A DNA stretch of 64,000 nucleotides from Oscarella lobularis (lineage: Eukaryota > Porifera > Homoscleromorpha > Homosclerophorida > Oscarellidae): the NCBI RefSeq assembly GCF_947507565.1, contig NC_089188.1:1922001-1986000 (forward strand). Reading direction: 5' to 3'. The translations under genes and the position numbers were made by a program. Numbering within the stretch: the stretch's first letter is position 1; every line of letters starts with the position of its first letter. Positions 55,401 to 64,000 of this stretch are shown here, piece by piece. The notes below the pieces were generated by a model that was not told where the DNA came from, made no database searches, and was given only the letters and a program-made list of their open reading frames with translations.

Positions 55401-56708
55401 AAAGACATAGGCACAAAACTTTTAAAAAAGATTCATTCAGCTTACTTCCAACTGCTGCCCATGTAACTAGCATGTCGACCGGCTGCGTCGACTTTACGCA
55501 AATTCTGACACTAGATTGACTGGCCATCTGAGACACATATACAGTACTCATTATTTGTGTATAACGAGATGATTGAAGATGAGTTGACCTCAGTGTAAGC
55601 GATTGTGACTGTATCTTGTTGAGGAGCTGATGGAACTTCGGGAGACACGAGAACGGTCGGTCGCGTATCTCTGTAGTACTTGCTCTGGAAACTCACGATC
55701 TACATGAGCCGACTTCCTTAGACAAACTTGTCTAAACGTCGAAACTGACCTTGCAAGCTGAGCCAGCGCCCAACTCACTTTCCATGAAGTACAGTTGGCC
55801 GACTTCGGCTCCATCGACAAGACTCTGAAGGCCCAAGCTACCGTTGAACGTCAAAACGTCCTAAAACTGTGTCATTAGAAAGCGCACTTCTTACGCACGC
55901 AGCAATCTATCACCGTTTGGAAACCGCTGTGAACGCCCGAGAATATTTGCGCCTCTTTGTAGCAGAAAACGAATCGACGCCCGCCCGTGTTCTCCGTCCA
56001 AAGAAACGCTCCGTCTGCGCCAGTAACTTCGGGAACGGACCTCACCGCCGTCGTAAGCAGATTCGACATAAGTGCCGTAGACTGCGCGCCATAGAAAAAC
56101 ATCATTAGTAGTTAGCTCCAGCTTGTATACGCATCCTTTACCGTTTCTTCCCTGCAGTGCTTTTCCGCCGTAAAATCTGAAAAGCCGACCACCGCATCTT
56201 GAATCAGATCCCGTGGCGCTGACATCAAAAACGAGCGACGCGTGGAGACGTAGGCAAGCCACTCGACGCTCAGTTCCAACGGTCCGCCGAGGCCGCTCCG
56301 AGCGGCACACGCATCAAAGCCGCGATTAGTGACCCCTTGGATCCACGTCGATAGAGCTGTTTGATTCAAGGCGGCAGCGGATCGGCGAAAGCCGACGCCG
56401 GCTTGGACGTGAACGGTTTCGGACGATTGCAGATTTAGGAAAGGACTTGGAAAGGCGACGTGGGTGCACGCGTGGCCGCACGTCAATTTCGATAGTGTGA
56501 AGTCTTTATGGCCAAAAATTGCCGAGTGACCTAGCATAGTCGGGATTAGGTTAGAGGCGAAAAGCCCGTGGGCATGAGTACCAAAACTGCTTGGAGTCTC
56601 CTTAGTAGACAAGAGGTCGGCTTCTTCTGGCAGCGAAAAGGCTATTTCAGCCGCTGAGTAGAACACCGACAGGGTAAGAAGAATCAACGCTCGGCGAAAG
56701 TTGTCCAT
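52488..56708 (-). CDS. Secreted mosaic lectin: H-lectin-like, Kazal, C-type lectin, EGF
   Basis: A large secreted protein from many exons, starting at 56708 with a signal peptide (RALILLTLSVFYSAAEIAFS). Order of modules: a beta-sandwich region resembling H-type lectin segments (SSETVHVQAGVGFRRSAAAL; ELSVEWLAYVSTRRSFLMSA; further copies near 55590-56100); a follistatin/Kazal-like domain near 55160-55400 (VDPCVGVVCDYFGVCVDTGP then DPVCASNAVTYDNECEYQRF); a second H-lectin-like block near 54350-55090; a C-type lectin domain near 53618-54006 (SGKSWIGLHR, NWTDGTDLDFLHWAAGQPNN); four EGF-like exons of cb-EGF type (NECVLGTHNCDKNAVC); and a C-terminal C-type lectin domain (EGRFVWSDGSPDTFQKWNSG, EPNDSGGEDCAH) ending FVCET. 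QPNN and EPND resemble sugar-binding QPD/EPN loops. A role in adhesion or microbe binding is inference. Confidence 0.85.
53040..53396. repeat. Tandem repeat of an EGF exon plus intron, two units of about 179 bases
   Basis: Units at about 53040-53218 and 53219-53396 are nearly identical, including intron sequence. Each holds a minus-strand EGF exon (NAVCADTEDGFKCTCKSGYA) and its flanking intron. A third, partial match continues into the next unit. The right-hand lectin copy lacks these two units. Confidence 0.9.
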
Positions 56709-56754
56709 TCTGTGTGAGAAATGGCACTGTCTCTCAGTTTGACTGCATCGCTCG

Positions 56755-56765
56755 GCTATTTAAGC
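56755..56765 (-). promoter_or_regulatory. TATA-like box of lectin copy 1
   Basis: The minus strand reads CTTAAATAG, about 50 bases before the ATG at 56708. It is a plausible but weak TATA box. Confidence 0.35.
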
Positions 56766-58097
56766 AGGTTCGTCGAGCAATCAGATGCGTCGCGGTTACG
56801 CTTTGTTTATTGGCTCTCCGCTTTTAAAACGAGGGCAGCTCGCCGTTTGATCTGTTAGACACGGTAATCTAGTGCGTGTATAAGAAACGGTTTTCCGCAC
56901 AGGTGCCAAGAATCCGCATTCTATGCTTACTCTAATCAAAATAATACGTTCACTTATAGCCGCTTCACCTGGTTAGTTACTTTTCTGTCGGCAATTCGCA
57001 CCTAATAACTGATGGCAAACACCTGTGTTTTGTGGCCAGCTAACGATGAGGAGCGTTTGCCTAACGTCATCTTCGCCAATTGTTTCTACTATTAGAGCAC
57101 GGCGAGCAAATCAAATGCGCGTGCAAACGTGGGGCAGATAAACGTTTATTCTCAACATGAGAAATCAAATGCGCGTGCAAACGCGGGGCAGATAAACATG
57201 CTCAACATGAGACCATTTAAGTCCATTTGCCACCGAGGCTATTCTGAGCTGACACTCGGTCTTTACTCGCAAAAAAGGCGGTAAAAAAGCAGTGGGTAAG
57301 AGAACTGCGTACGTGTATGCACATATAAGCCAAAAGCTACTACACGCCGTATAGTAGCGTAACTAAGGTCAACAACCAGCACAGGATCTGGAGTTAAGAC
57401 TACAGCAAACATTTACAATATTGAGCGTTTCAGCGACGTTTCCGTGTACAAAAGTCCGCCACAGCTATTGCGTCTTTGTCGCGGTCGGTGCTGCCATCTA
57501 GCTCTCTGATCAAGTACTTATATTTGCTCGAAAGCAAAGGGATATAAAATCCTCAGAGACTACACAGCCCCTAGCTGAGCATCGTTTAGTCGAGCTCAAA
57601 CGCTCTTCCGGTGTCCTCACAAGGCGACTGAGTGGTTATTGGCTGGTAGCTAAGTGGAAAATCGCACTGGCAATGACAAAATTACGGATCCGTGACGAAA
57701 TGACTGCATTCGATCCCCTCAGTACGCACTACGTGCCGTCGCAAGCCCGTGGACAGTCTTTCCGGAGTCTCCGCCGGTCTCTCCGGGGGTCTCTCCGCCG
57801 GTCCGTCCGAGTCTCCGGGACGTAGACTAATCCTACGCGCGTTAGCCTACCAATCCCAGACAATTTTCCCAGGGATTTTCCGTGAGCCAAGGGATTCCCT
57901 CAGGGAAAATGATCTTATTGCAGAATGACGTCCATGACATCATCATTGCTCAGCAGAATGACATCTCACCGCGCTATTTAGGTCAGCCACACGTCGACCG
58001 TTCGCCAGTGTAGGTAGCGTGTAGCTTCGGCCCTCGATCTAATCCTATTTTCCATACGTGCAACGCGACGTAGTCTATCTAAGAAGAATCTGAAATC
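56766..58097. other. Intergenic region with short repeats
   Basis: About 1.3 kb without a supported gene. It holds a direct repeat of about 50 bases at 57112-57211 (TCAAATGCGCGTGCAAACG then GGGGCAGATAAAC, twice). It also holds a simple run of TCTCCGCCGG/TCTCCGGGGG motifs at 57755-57825 and a short palindromic stretch near 57870-57915 (CCCAGGGATTTTC versus GGGATTCCCTCAGGGAAAA). It may hold the promoter of the gene at 58098. Confidence 0.5.
57112..57211. repeat. Direct repeat, two units of about 50 bases
   Basis: Unit 1 begins AATCAAATGCGCGTGCAAAC at about 57112 and unit 2 begins with the same bases at about 57164. Both run through GGGGCAGATAAAC to CTCAACATGAGA. They differ by a few bases and a short indel. 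Confidence 0.85.
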
Positions 58098-59147
58098 ATG
58101 TCCAGCGTGTTGTTTGATCCCTCTTTCCGTCATGCTACCCTCTTTGGTCTTGTGAGCGACGATGAAACCGTTGCGACGGGAGTTGCGGCCACGCGGAAGC
58201 CAATCAACAAAGCAAAGAAAAAAGTAGTCGAAGAAATGGTCTATGAGGGCCTCAAAGCGTCGCCACATTCTATGAAGCTCAACAACATAGAGCAAGTTGG
58301 AAGCACTGAATGCAGATCCAGAGAGTTCAGAAAACGAGCGCAGCCGTTTGCCAATCCAAACTTGAAACTGCTTTTTCACGGAACGCAAGAAAAAAACCAC
58401 GCAACCATTTTCGAAGAAGGTTTCTTGTTAGATCCTGATCATTGGGGAGACACTGACAAGGGCTTTATTGGTCAAGGAGTTTACACGAGCCCTTTGCCTG
58501 AGTATTCTGCTGCTTACATCAAGAAAACAGAAGGTATTACGAGATTTGCTTACACTGATCCTGTGGCTTTGGGAACAAAGTTTGCGCTGCTGGGGTGCGT
58601 TGTTGTGACGGGAAGAACAAGGTACCTTTCAAAAAAAGAATACGGTACAGAAATCGATGGTTATGACAGTCACACCTCTTGGGTTACAGCAAACGGTGAT
58701 CCAACAGAAGAGATCGCGGAAGAAAGATTCGCCAAGGAGTACGCTATAAAAGAAGTAGCTGGGGTTTATGCCAGATACGTTATCACGCTGACGCGAGTGA
58801 ACAAAGAAACCATCTGGTTTGATCCCAATATTGAAAACGGAGAAAATGCTCAACACAGATTAGATCTTGAGCGCTTGAACGGCTTTGCTCTCTATGCAGT
58901 TAGCGACCAAGCAAAGGCTTTGGCCGTGATGAAAAGAAAGAAAAAGGAAACTTCTTACAGAATTGTAACAGCTGGCAGGGACGGAGAAGAGTTTGTCAGA
59001 AAAATTCGTGCCGCCGGCATCACTGATCGCGTTCTGGTTTTCTGCATGAATGTGAAGTATCACCAGTCGTGGGCCAAGAAATTCTCAGACGTTCTTGTAA
59101 CGAACACGACATCACAGATGAAAGCATTTGCTTCGTGGCAAAACTGA
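58098..59147 (+). CDS. PARP-like ADP-ribosyltransferase protein, intronless
   Basis: A 349-residue frame without introns. An ADP-ribosyltransferase fold of PARP type is suggested by LKLLFHGTQEKNHATIFEEG (His-94 in HGT) and GFIGQGVYTSPLPEYSAAYI (Tyr-129 and the second Tyr at 140), which follow the H and Y of the H-Y-E triad. The strand that usually carries Glu (E-Y-V/I-V) reads YARYVITL here, with Arg-226 in that place. This suggests mono-ADP-ribosylation or loss of activity. The N-terminus is basic (KPINKAKKKVVEEM). A separate C-terminal part (ITDRVLVFCMNVKYHQSWAK) looks alpha/beta but I cannot name it. The gene is less CpG rich than its neighbours. It lies between the two duplicated segments. 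The family call is moderate. Confidence 0.65.
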   Translation: MSSVLFDPSFRHATLFGLVSDDETVATGVAATRKPINKAKKKVVEEMVYEGLKASPHSMKLNNIEQVGSTECRSREFRKRAQPFANPNLKLLFHGTQEKNHATIFEEGFLLDPDHWGDTDKGFIGQGVYTSPLPEYSAAYIKKTEGITRFAYTDPVALGTKFALLGCVVVTGRTRYLSKKEYGTEIDGYDSHTSWVTANGDPTEEIAEERFAKEYAIKEVAGVYARYVITLTRVNKETIWFDPNIENGENAQHRLDLERLNGFALYAVSDQAKALAVMKRKKKETSYRIVTAGRDGEEFVRKIRAAGITDRVLVFCMNVKYHQSWAKKFSDVLVTNTTSQMKAFASWQN

Positions 59148-59510
59148 CTGAGACTGCTACTACCGCTGAATTTGTCTAATTCAAATTCAATTCATCACTT
59201 GCTGACATGTTTACGCTGCCTTTGTCCTGTGTGTAGTAAACAATTGTATAGCTGTCTAATAAAACTGTTGCGTTGTGACCGTGCCGACTGTATTTGTGTA
59301 GTTACCTACAGATTGACTTCGAGTTGCGGTACATTGGAGCATAAAGAAAACCACACATCTCACCAATCAGTCTAACAAAAAAACGCGTCAAAAAAGATTT
59401 GTTCAAGGCCCTACATTTCAACTACGATGCTAACCCAGTCACTCACTCAGTAATCATTTTTAAGTAAATAATCGGCCAGTTTGTTTACAACGACATTGCT
59501 TGCATCTCCG
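59148..59510. other. 3' flank of the ART-like gene
   Basis: AT-rich spacer of about 360 bases with no gene. It holds an AATAAA-like signal (TAATAAAAC near 59255) that may end the transcript of the ART-like gene. The duplicated segment begins abruptly at about 59511. Confidence 0.5.
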
Positions 59511-59842
59511 GATCCTTCTTCTACTTTCCCTCGCTTCCGGCTGACGGTCGAGCCTATATCGTGGAACTAGACACGCATCTCTCTCACAAGCAGTACACAT
59601 ACGTTTTGCCGTCGAGTCAACGTTTTGTTGCCAAGGGAGACATCAAGCACGTGACGTTCGCATTTCGTGCGGAAAGGCGAACGGTCGACGCGGAACTGAC
59701 AACTCAGGGATCTGTTGTGGCTGTAGCTGTCATCATAGGCATTGCCACTATTATAGCTGTAGTCTTCCAGACGCGATTCATTCCCGGCCTATCAGATAGG
59801 TTCGAAGCTGACTACAAGATGAAGTCCTTCAGAAAACGATGA
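59511..59842 (+). pseudogene. Truncated 3' fragment of NOMO
   Basis: Almost identical to NOMO 51056-51385. It encodes only the last 110 or so residues, including the membrane helix (VVAVAVIIGIATIIAVVFQT) and the stop. It lacks the signal peptide and all of the repeat region apart from part of the last. It was carried along at the end of the duplicated segment and is probably not a working gene, though the frame is still open. Confidence 0.9.
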
Positions 59843-59974
59843 TTTATTTATATTGATGTAGTATTGACGTCCTTTGCGTTGTCGATGTTGTTGTTGTGTT
59901 ACTCTCACTGTTATTATGCTACTCGCTCTCGTGACTCGTTGGGCTACTGGGAGCTTCTCGAATAAGAGAATCCG

Positions 59975-60484
59975 TTACAGGTGGAAGGGTTTCGCCCATG
60001 CTGTCGTGTTCGCTGCAGTCCGCATATAGGCGAGGTACAAAGGACGAGAATTCTTGACAGGAGAGGAAGACGGTCTATCAATGGAGGAATTAGTCGGAGA
60101 AGGACATCCAACAGAAGAACAACTTTGAGCGGTGACGTCTTCCGATGATAGTGACTCTGTCCTTTCTATAGCGGTGGGTTGGAGTTTATTCAAAGAACCG
60201 CTGTTCAATGACGTTTCTCCTGTGGCCTTTTCTTTGTTTGAGATGATGGAAATTGGCCAAGGCTCTCTGAATTCTTTGGCGAGATTCTGATCCTTTGCTA
60301 GACGGCCCTTTTCTTGCATCTTATTCGTTGCTCGTCGTCGTCGTTGCTCTTTGCAAAAAAAGGAAGTCAATCTTGCTTGTTTTAGGCTGGTAGCAGAGCT
60401 TGATGTGGGTTTGCTCTTCCTGTAACCGGCTGCACGTTTCTTCGCGTCTGTAGAAAGCCATTTACCGCCGGGGGCCGTATCCAT
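59975..60484 (-). CDS. Small PCNA-binding (PIP-box) protein, copy 2
   Basis: A 169-residue frame paralogous to copy 1. The PIP box reads QARLTSFF (QAKLTSFF in copy 1) inside LKQARLTSFFCKEQRRRRAT, so the key Q, L and FF residues are kept. Small in-frame losses occur near the N-terminus and after residue 75. A shift of frame at about 60035 changes the C-terminal end, which becomes RPLYLAYMRTAANTTAWAKP in place of the SPTSHESE end of copy 1. It may be a diverging gene or an early pseudogene; the intact PIP box favours some retained function. Confidence 0.55.
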   Translation of the reverse strand: MDTAPGGKWLSTDAKKRAAGYRKSKPTSSSATSLKQARLTSFFCKEQRRRRATNKMQEKGRLAKDQNLAKEFREPWPISIISNKEKATGETSLNSGSLNKLQPTAIERTESLSSEDVTAQSCSSVGCPSPTNSSIDRPSSSPVKNSRPLYLAYMRTAANTTAWAKPFHL

Positions 60485-60894
60485 TTCTATAAAGCATCAC
60501 CATAGACGTCTAGACTAGATCTACTGTTCAAAACGTTTTTTAGAGGCCCCCATGCCATATCACTGGCAGTTGGATCCTATTTTGGACGCAGATAAATGCA
60601 TGCGACTCGTCTGGGTCCCCGAGCGACCTTTCTAAGCTAAATGAAGAGCTCACGAATTATTTTCTTCGTTTGCGAGTCGATCAGAGCGAATCCGGCGCTA
60701 GTTGACCGTCCTAGAAGTCGAAAAAGTCGCAGAGTTCTCAATCGATAACGTCGTTATCTCACCAGCTCTCGAGAGACGTCGCTAAAGGGAAGGAAACGAA
60801 AGGTCAGTCTATTTCTCTACACCACCAGCTAGGCTACTACAAACGGCAGACAAAAATCCATGGAGCTCAATTAGTCAGCAGGGTCTTGATCTTT

Positions 60895-63800
60895 TTATGC
60901 TTCGCAGACAAACGCTGTTTGGTGGGTGCACGGCAAGTCATTCCAGGTAGAAGATGGTTCACCTCCGTGGGTGTGAGCGCAATCCTCATTCCCAAAGTTG
61001 TCTGGCTGTATGCTGCTCCATTTTTGGAACGTGTATGGAGAACCGTCCGACCAGACGAACCGGCCCTCGTGACCAATGTCATTGTATCCCAACCAGGTGA
61101 AACCAGAAGAATACAAACTCTGAACAAACGTATATTCCTCCTGATTTGCAATTGACACCAGATCTCCTCCGTCTGCCTGACACTGTGCACGTGCATCTTG
61201 CCACGATTTAGGCGACAAGAAATATTTGTAGCAGCTCTGTTGAAAGGGCGAATAACCGCTTGGACATGTAGCTAACGAAAAAATAAAAGTAATCACGGCC
61301 TAGTGTTGCGATAGATCCTGTGTGCGCTTACTGCATGAAGTTCCATCTCCAAAGAAGCCTGATTTGCACGTGCAATTGAATCCGTCCTCCGTGTCCGCGC
61401 AGACGGCGTTCTCGTCGCAATCGTGCGTACCTAGCACGCACTCATTCGGAGCTACACAAACCAAAAATTGAGTACCCAAAAACAACAGCTAAATTCTCCT
61501 ATTACTGCACTTCCTCCCGTCTCCAACGTAACCGTCCACACACGCGCAGGAAAACGCGCCCTCGCTATTCATGCACTTCGCGTCGACGGCACATTCATGA
61601 GTTCCCGTTTCGCACTCGTCTACATCTAAAACAAGAATAAAACGCAATCGTTTCTATCGATTGTTGTTATTAATTATTTACCCTTCTGGCAGACATAGGA
61701 ATGACAGTATCCGCACTGCTCGTCGTTCCAGTGATACAATTTTTTACTGCCCAACTCTAGAACGCAATTCTGCGAATTTCTGTAGTTATTCGGTTGTTTG
61801 GCAGCCCAGTGCAAGAAATCCAAATCGGTGCCGTCCGTCCAATCAAAGTCGTCAGCGGCGCGATGCAATCCGATCCACGACTTACCTGACGACAATGCGC
61901 CGACGAAGTACGCCTCCTGTTCATCATGTACGCTGGCCAGAGAGCCGCCTTTGTTCTCACAAGTCGAATTCGCCGCCGTCCACGATTGGCATCGGCTAGA
62001 TGACTTGTAGCAGTAGCCCTCGTGGGGTAACCAGCCGTCTTCGCAGACAGCTATGTGGAGAGAAAATGTGCAAGAAAAACGAAAACTGTTAATGAATTAG
62101 TGTACCCGGCAGAACGACGTAGTTGACTGATAGAGGATCATAGCTGTTGCTACGAACTCGTATTTCCTTGACGCAAACGAGAAATTCGGAAACTGATACG
62201 TCCTGCATGAAGTAGATTATAGAGCAAAGAGCTGTCCTTAATTTCTCAAAGTCTGTACCTCGACCCAAGCGACGATATCGTTATAAACTGCGGGAACGTG
62301 TCTGCTAATTGTCGTCTTGTGACTGGGCGAGACGAGTACGGTCGGAGACGATGGATACGTGCGCGAATACTCGACGCTCTAGAAAATCACAAGTTTAATT
62401 AATGAAAAGATTTTTTCTGCCGCTAGAGCAAGTTGCCTTGCAGAAGGCGAAGTCGTGTAGTTGAGACGGTTGGAGATCTTGACCAGAGAAAGCAATGAGG
62501 CCTTGATCCGAGAAGATAGTCTTTGATATTCTCGCTTCTCCTCCAACAGCCAGCCAAGTCTACACGTAAAAAAGACTTAACGTTCAAAGCGTCATTTCTA
62601 TAGCTACTAACAATCGAAATGTTTTCGTGAGCGCCATCGAAATTCTGCAACTCCCTCACGCACAGTGAAAACGAATCGGTACGAATGTCTTCAACCCACA
62701 AGCTGGCAGCATCGTGTTTCAATCCTTTGACGGAATGACGTAGAGTGGCGAGAACGAGCGGCGGCGACGAGAACGCTCTTTCCATCGTCACTTTCTCGCA
62801 CGTCGTTCCCGTCCACCACTCGCTGTCGAGTTGAAAGACGCCGCCCATTGAGCCGTCCGGAGCGCCCTGGTAGACGAGCCAATCGAGCGAGACGTCGGTC
62901 GTGTCGTGTCGTTCGCTTCGACCAGCGACGTAGACGCAAGCGGTCAGAGAATCGTTCGTGAGACGATCGATCCAGGCGACGGGTGCATCGTGGATGTACG
63001 ACGCGTCGACGGCGTTACGATGGTCGACGGTGACGAGAGCGTGAATGGGTTTGTTCGGGTAAAAGAGATGACTGTTGAAGAAAATCGTCTCGCAATCATA
63101 TGTAGTCGAGGATTTGGAGCTCGGACGAGCGACCACGTTTCCACGTTGAAACGAAAACCCTATGGGGACTTTTAAAAGTCAAAATTCAAAATTCATGCAT
63201 CGTATACCGTAGCAGTTTCCATTGTGATGAATAGCGATCTCGCTTTGGCGAGTGCGAAAAATGAAACGCTGGTACTCGCACTCGTTGTCGTACGTGACGG
63301 CGTTCGACGCGCAGACGGGATCGTCGACGTCGGTGCACGTCGGCGGATCGCACCTGAACGTATACGGTCCCGTGTCGACGCAGACGCCGAAATAATCGCA
63401 AACCACTCCCACGCACGGATCGACAACTGAACAAAGACATAGGTACAAAAATTTTAAAAAGATTCACTCAGCTTACTTCCAACTGCTGCCCATGTAACTA
63501 GCATGTCGACCGGCTGCGTCGACTTTACGCAAATTCTGACACTAGATTGACTGGCCATCTGAGACACATATACAGTACTCATTATTTGTGTATAACGAGA
63601 TGATTGAAGATGAGTTGACCTCAGTGTAAGCGATTGTGACTGTATCTTGTTGAGGAGCTGATGGAACTTCGGGAGACACGAGAACGGTCGGTCGCGTATC
63701 TCTGTAGTACTTGCTCTGGAAACTCACGATCTACATGAGCCGACTTCCTTAGACAAACTTGTCTAAACGTCGAAACTGACCTTGCAAGCTGAGCCAGCGC

Positions 63801-64000
63801 CCAACTCACTTTCCATGAAGTACAGTTGGCCGACTTCGGCTCCATCGACAAGACTCTGAAGGCCCAAGCTACCGTTGAACGTCAAAACGTCCTAAAACTG
63901 TGTCATTAGAAAGCGCACTTCTTACGCAGCAATCTATCACCGTTTGAAAACCGCTGTGAACGCCCGAGAATATTTGCGCCTCTTTGTAGCAGAAACCAAA
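60895..64000 (-). CDS. Secreted mosaic lectin, copy 2 (5' part outside window)
   Basis: Paralogue of the lectin gene at 52488-56708 with the same exon order. The H-lectin-like exons lie near 63540-64000 and 62423-63136. The Kazal-like domain is near 63179-63430 (TGPYTFRCDPPTCTDVDDPV). The first C-type lectin domain is near 61674-62040, followed by only two EGF exons (near 61328-61451 and 61505-61626) where copy 1 has four. The terminal C-type lectin domain (60895-61296) reads SSGFTWLGYNDIGHEGRFVW and PYTFQKWSSIQPDNFGNEDC and ends FVCEA. In that domain the EPND loop of copy 1 is replaced by QPDN, which hints at altered sugar preference. All exons seen are open. The start and first exons lie beyond the window. 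Confidence 0.82.

Larger units (their letters stand above)
51056..55990. repeat. Segmental duplication, left copy
   Basis: This segment matches 59511-63996 at very high identity, exons and introns alike. It carries the last 110 codons of NOMO, the PIP-box gene and most of the mosaic lectin gene. It contains two extra EGF-exon units absent from the right copy. Left boundary: tccttcttctactttccc in both copies. The right boundary of the match lies at or beyond the window end for the other copy. Confidence 0.93.
59511..63996. repeat. Segmental duplication, right copy (reaches the window end)
   Basis: Matches 51056-55990. Gene order and strand are the same: NOMO end, PIP-box gene, lectin gene. 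High identity in introns points to a recent event or to gene conversion. The last few bases of the window start to differ, so the true end may lie outside. Confidence 0.93.

Noticed and set aside
59511-59842. Small single-pass membrane protein gene
   Set aside because: Sequence is the NOMO C-terminus copied by the segmental duplication; no own start region.

Overview
The window is animal nuclear DNA from a compact, gene-dense genome. About 30 genes are packed on both strands. Introns are mostly 33-100 bases and begin GT and end AG. Several head-to-head gene pairs are separated by fewer than 100 bases. The gene set is metazoan: a ZIC zinc-finger factor, caveolins, TGF-beta ligands, IL-17-receptor-like SEFIR receptors and CDC20. 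It also includes a cAMP-receptor-like GPCR that vertebrates and insects lack. My best guess is an early-branching animal, most likely a sponge of the homoscleromorph type (Oscarella/Corticium-like). That is inference, not proof. I saw no retrovirus-like, Polinton-like or toxin genes.

Layout. 0-5.3 kb: the 3' half of ATG4, ZIC, thymidylate kinase and a kinetochore SPC25-like gene. 5.3-13.1 kb: DOHH, two tandem caveolins, a WDFY1/2 protein, CAB39/MO25 and MED4. 13.1-19.1 kb: UVRAG and two tandem TGF-beta ligands whose propeptides resemble the vertebrate TGF-beta straitjacket. 19.1-28 kb: PANK4, a class-E-like GPCR, TMEM164 and a NEU1-like sialidase. 28-30.9 kb: a gene-poor stretch with a hairpin-rich block and a minisatellite. 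30.9-39.9 kb: three SEFIR-domain receptors in tandem, with a small secreted IL-17-like protein encoded divergently beside them. 40-51.4 kb: CDC20, PCYT1, an RRM protein with a long low-complexity tail, GTF2F2 and an intronless NOMO. 51-64 kb: a roughly 4.5-5 kb segment present twice. It carries the NOMO 3' end, a PIP-box protein gene and a large mosaic lectin gene. An intronless ADP-ribosyltransferase-like gene lies between the copies.

How the genes relate. ATG4 and UVRAG both act in autophagy. SPC25 and CDC20 act in mitosis. PCYT1, TMEM164 and PANK4 touch phospholipid and CoA metabolism. Most neighbours look functionally unrelated. The clear exceptions are the tandem paralogue sets (caveolins, TGF-betas, SEFIR receptors, lectins) and the candidate IL-17 ligand/receptor cluster. 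That cluster is the most interesting feature: a putative ligand and its candidate receptor family appear to be linked physically in a probable non-bilaterian.
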